From the NCBI RefSeq assembly GCF_011383005.1, contig NZ_CP049935.1, forward strand, positions 1,178,001 to 1,242,000: DNA of 64,000 bases, given 5' to 3'. Source of the stretch: Phycicoccus sp. HDW14. GTDB taxonomy: Bacteria > Actinomycetota > Actinomycetes > Actinomycetales > Dermatophilaceae. Shown piece by piece: positions 63,636 through 64,000 of this stretch; position 1 is the first letter of the stretch; each line of letters opens with the position of its first letter. The position numbers were made by a program, and so were the translations under genes. The notes beneath the pieces were generated by a model. That model did no database searches. It was not told the origin of the DNA and saw only the letters and a list, made by a program, of their open reading frames with translations.

Positions 63636-64000
63636 GTGGGGCGGGCCGTCGACGCGTGGCTGACCCACCTCGACGTCGAGCGCGGGGTCAGCCGCAACAC
63701 CCTCGCGGCCTACCGGCGCGACCTCGCCCGCTGGAGCGGCCACCTCGCCGCGCGGGGCGTCACCCGACCCGAGGACGTCACCGAGGCCCACGTCACCGAC
63801 TTCCTCGCCGGGCTGCGCGAGGGCGACGACGAGCACCCTCCACTCGCCGCGAGCTCGGCGGCCCGCACCCTCGTCGCCGTCCGCGGGCTCCATCGCTTCC
63901 TCGCCCTCGAGGGCGTGCTCGACACCGACCCGTCGCGCGACGTCGCCCCGCCGCGCACCCCCGACCGGCTGCCCAAGGCGATCGCGCTGCACGAGGTCGA
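63636..64000 (+). CDS. xerD: XerD-type tyrosine recombinase (N-terminal part, cut by window edge)
   Basis: A frame opening at the ald stop (63595) gives the N-terminal SAM-like domain of Xer[62 protein letters not shown] and [17 protein letters not shown] take GTG 63636 as the start because it precedes the first helix; a CTG or upstream start is possible. The catalytic domain lies outside the window. XerD resolves chromosome dimers; the PDRLPKAI...EV segment matches XerD better than XerC. Confidence 0.85.
   Translation, partial: MGRAVDAWLTHLDVERGVSRNTLAAYRRDLARWSGHLAARGVTRPEDVTEAHVTDFLAGLREGDDEHPPLAASSAARTLVAVRGLHRFLALEGVLDTDPSRDVAPPRTPDRLPKAIALHEV

Overview
The window is a GC-rich actinobacterial chromosome segment. 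Supporting signs are a phosphatidylinositol-mannoside pathway (PgsA-type synthase, acyltransferase, PimA), a bifunctional Rel, PdxST, an actinobacterial EF-G-like protein, 10-methyl fatty acid genes and a FadA2-FabG4-HtdX set. A member of Micrococcales, perhaps Intrasporangiaceae, fits best, but this is inferred from gene content and not from a marker search.

Layout. 1-2.5 kb: AidB-like acyl-CoA dehydrogenase (runs off the left edge) divergent from a YihY/BrkB membrane protein. 2.58-2.88 kb: tRNA-Gly, tRNA-Cys, tRNA-Val and a strong terminator. 2.9-6.9 kb: a gene-poor accessory stretch with an intact IS110-family transposase, two small orphan genes (DUF1990, CPCC zinc protein), repeated CATGAGCG words, hairpins and a phage-integrase fragment; it looks like a decayed mobile island next to tRNA-Val. 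6.9-12.75 kb: a compact stress module (class I aldolase, STAS protein, small ORF plus UPF0104 membrane protein, double-domain universal stress protein, DevR/NarL-type response regulator, two small membrane proteins). Nearly every promoter in it carries a GGGACnnnnGnCCC-like palindrome resembling the mycobacterial DosR box, so it is probably a self-contained DevR-like hypoxia/dormancy regulon. 12.8-18.7 kb: hydrolase, acyltransferase, GTP-type PEP carboxykinase, pabB-pabC and a PGPGW membrane protein. 18.8-22.1 kb: tRNA-Val(CAC) with a duplicated 3' tail, then a 10-methyl-branched fatty acid (tms-like) operon. 22.1-26.3 kb: TetR divergent from fadA2-fabG4-htdX. 26.3-36.9 kb: S9 peptidase, kinase-like protein, thrS, a structured non-coding gap, GNAT, SDR, HIT, EF-G2 and a PEP-mutase-family protein. 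36.9-41.2 kb: pgsA, PIM acyltransferase, pimA, a membrane protein and pdxS in one run. 41.2-45.1 kb: an opposite-strand block (UBP zinc finger, MFS transporter, kynureninase, GNAT) that separates pdxS from pdxT. 45.2-55.8 kb: pdxT, yebC, a methyltransferase, ruvCAB, yajC-secD-secF, apt, rel. 55.8-64 kb: VWA protein, DUF349 protein and peptidyl-prolyl isomerase on the minus strand, then MBL hydrolase-hisS, alanine dehydrogenase and the start of a XerD-type recombinase.

Quality warning. About twenty well-conserved genes, including ruvB, pdxT, pckA and the EF-G2 gene, are split by single-base frameshifts. In each case the frame is restored by adding one G or C to a short G/C run. I read this as homopolymer under-calling in the sequence and not as mass pseudogenisation, and I give the full corrected extents with the shift sites.
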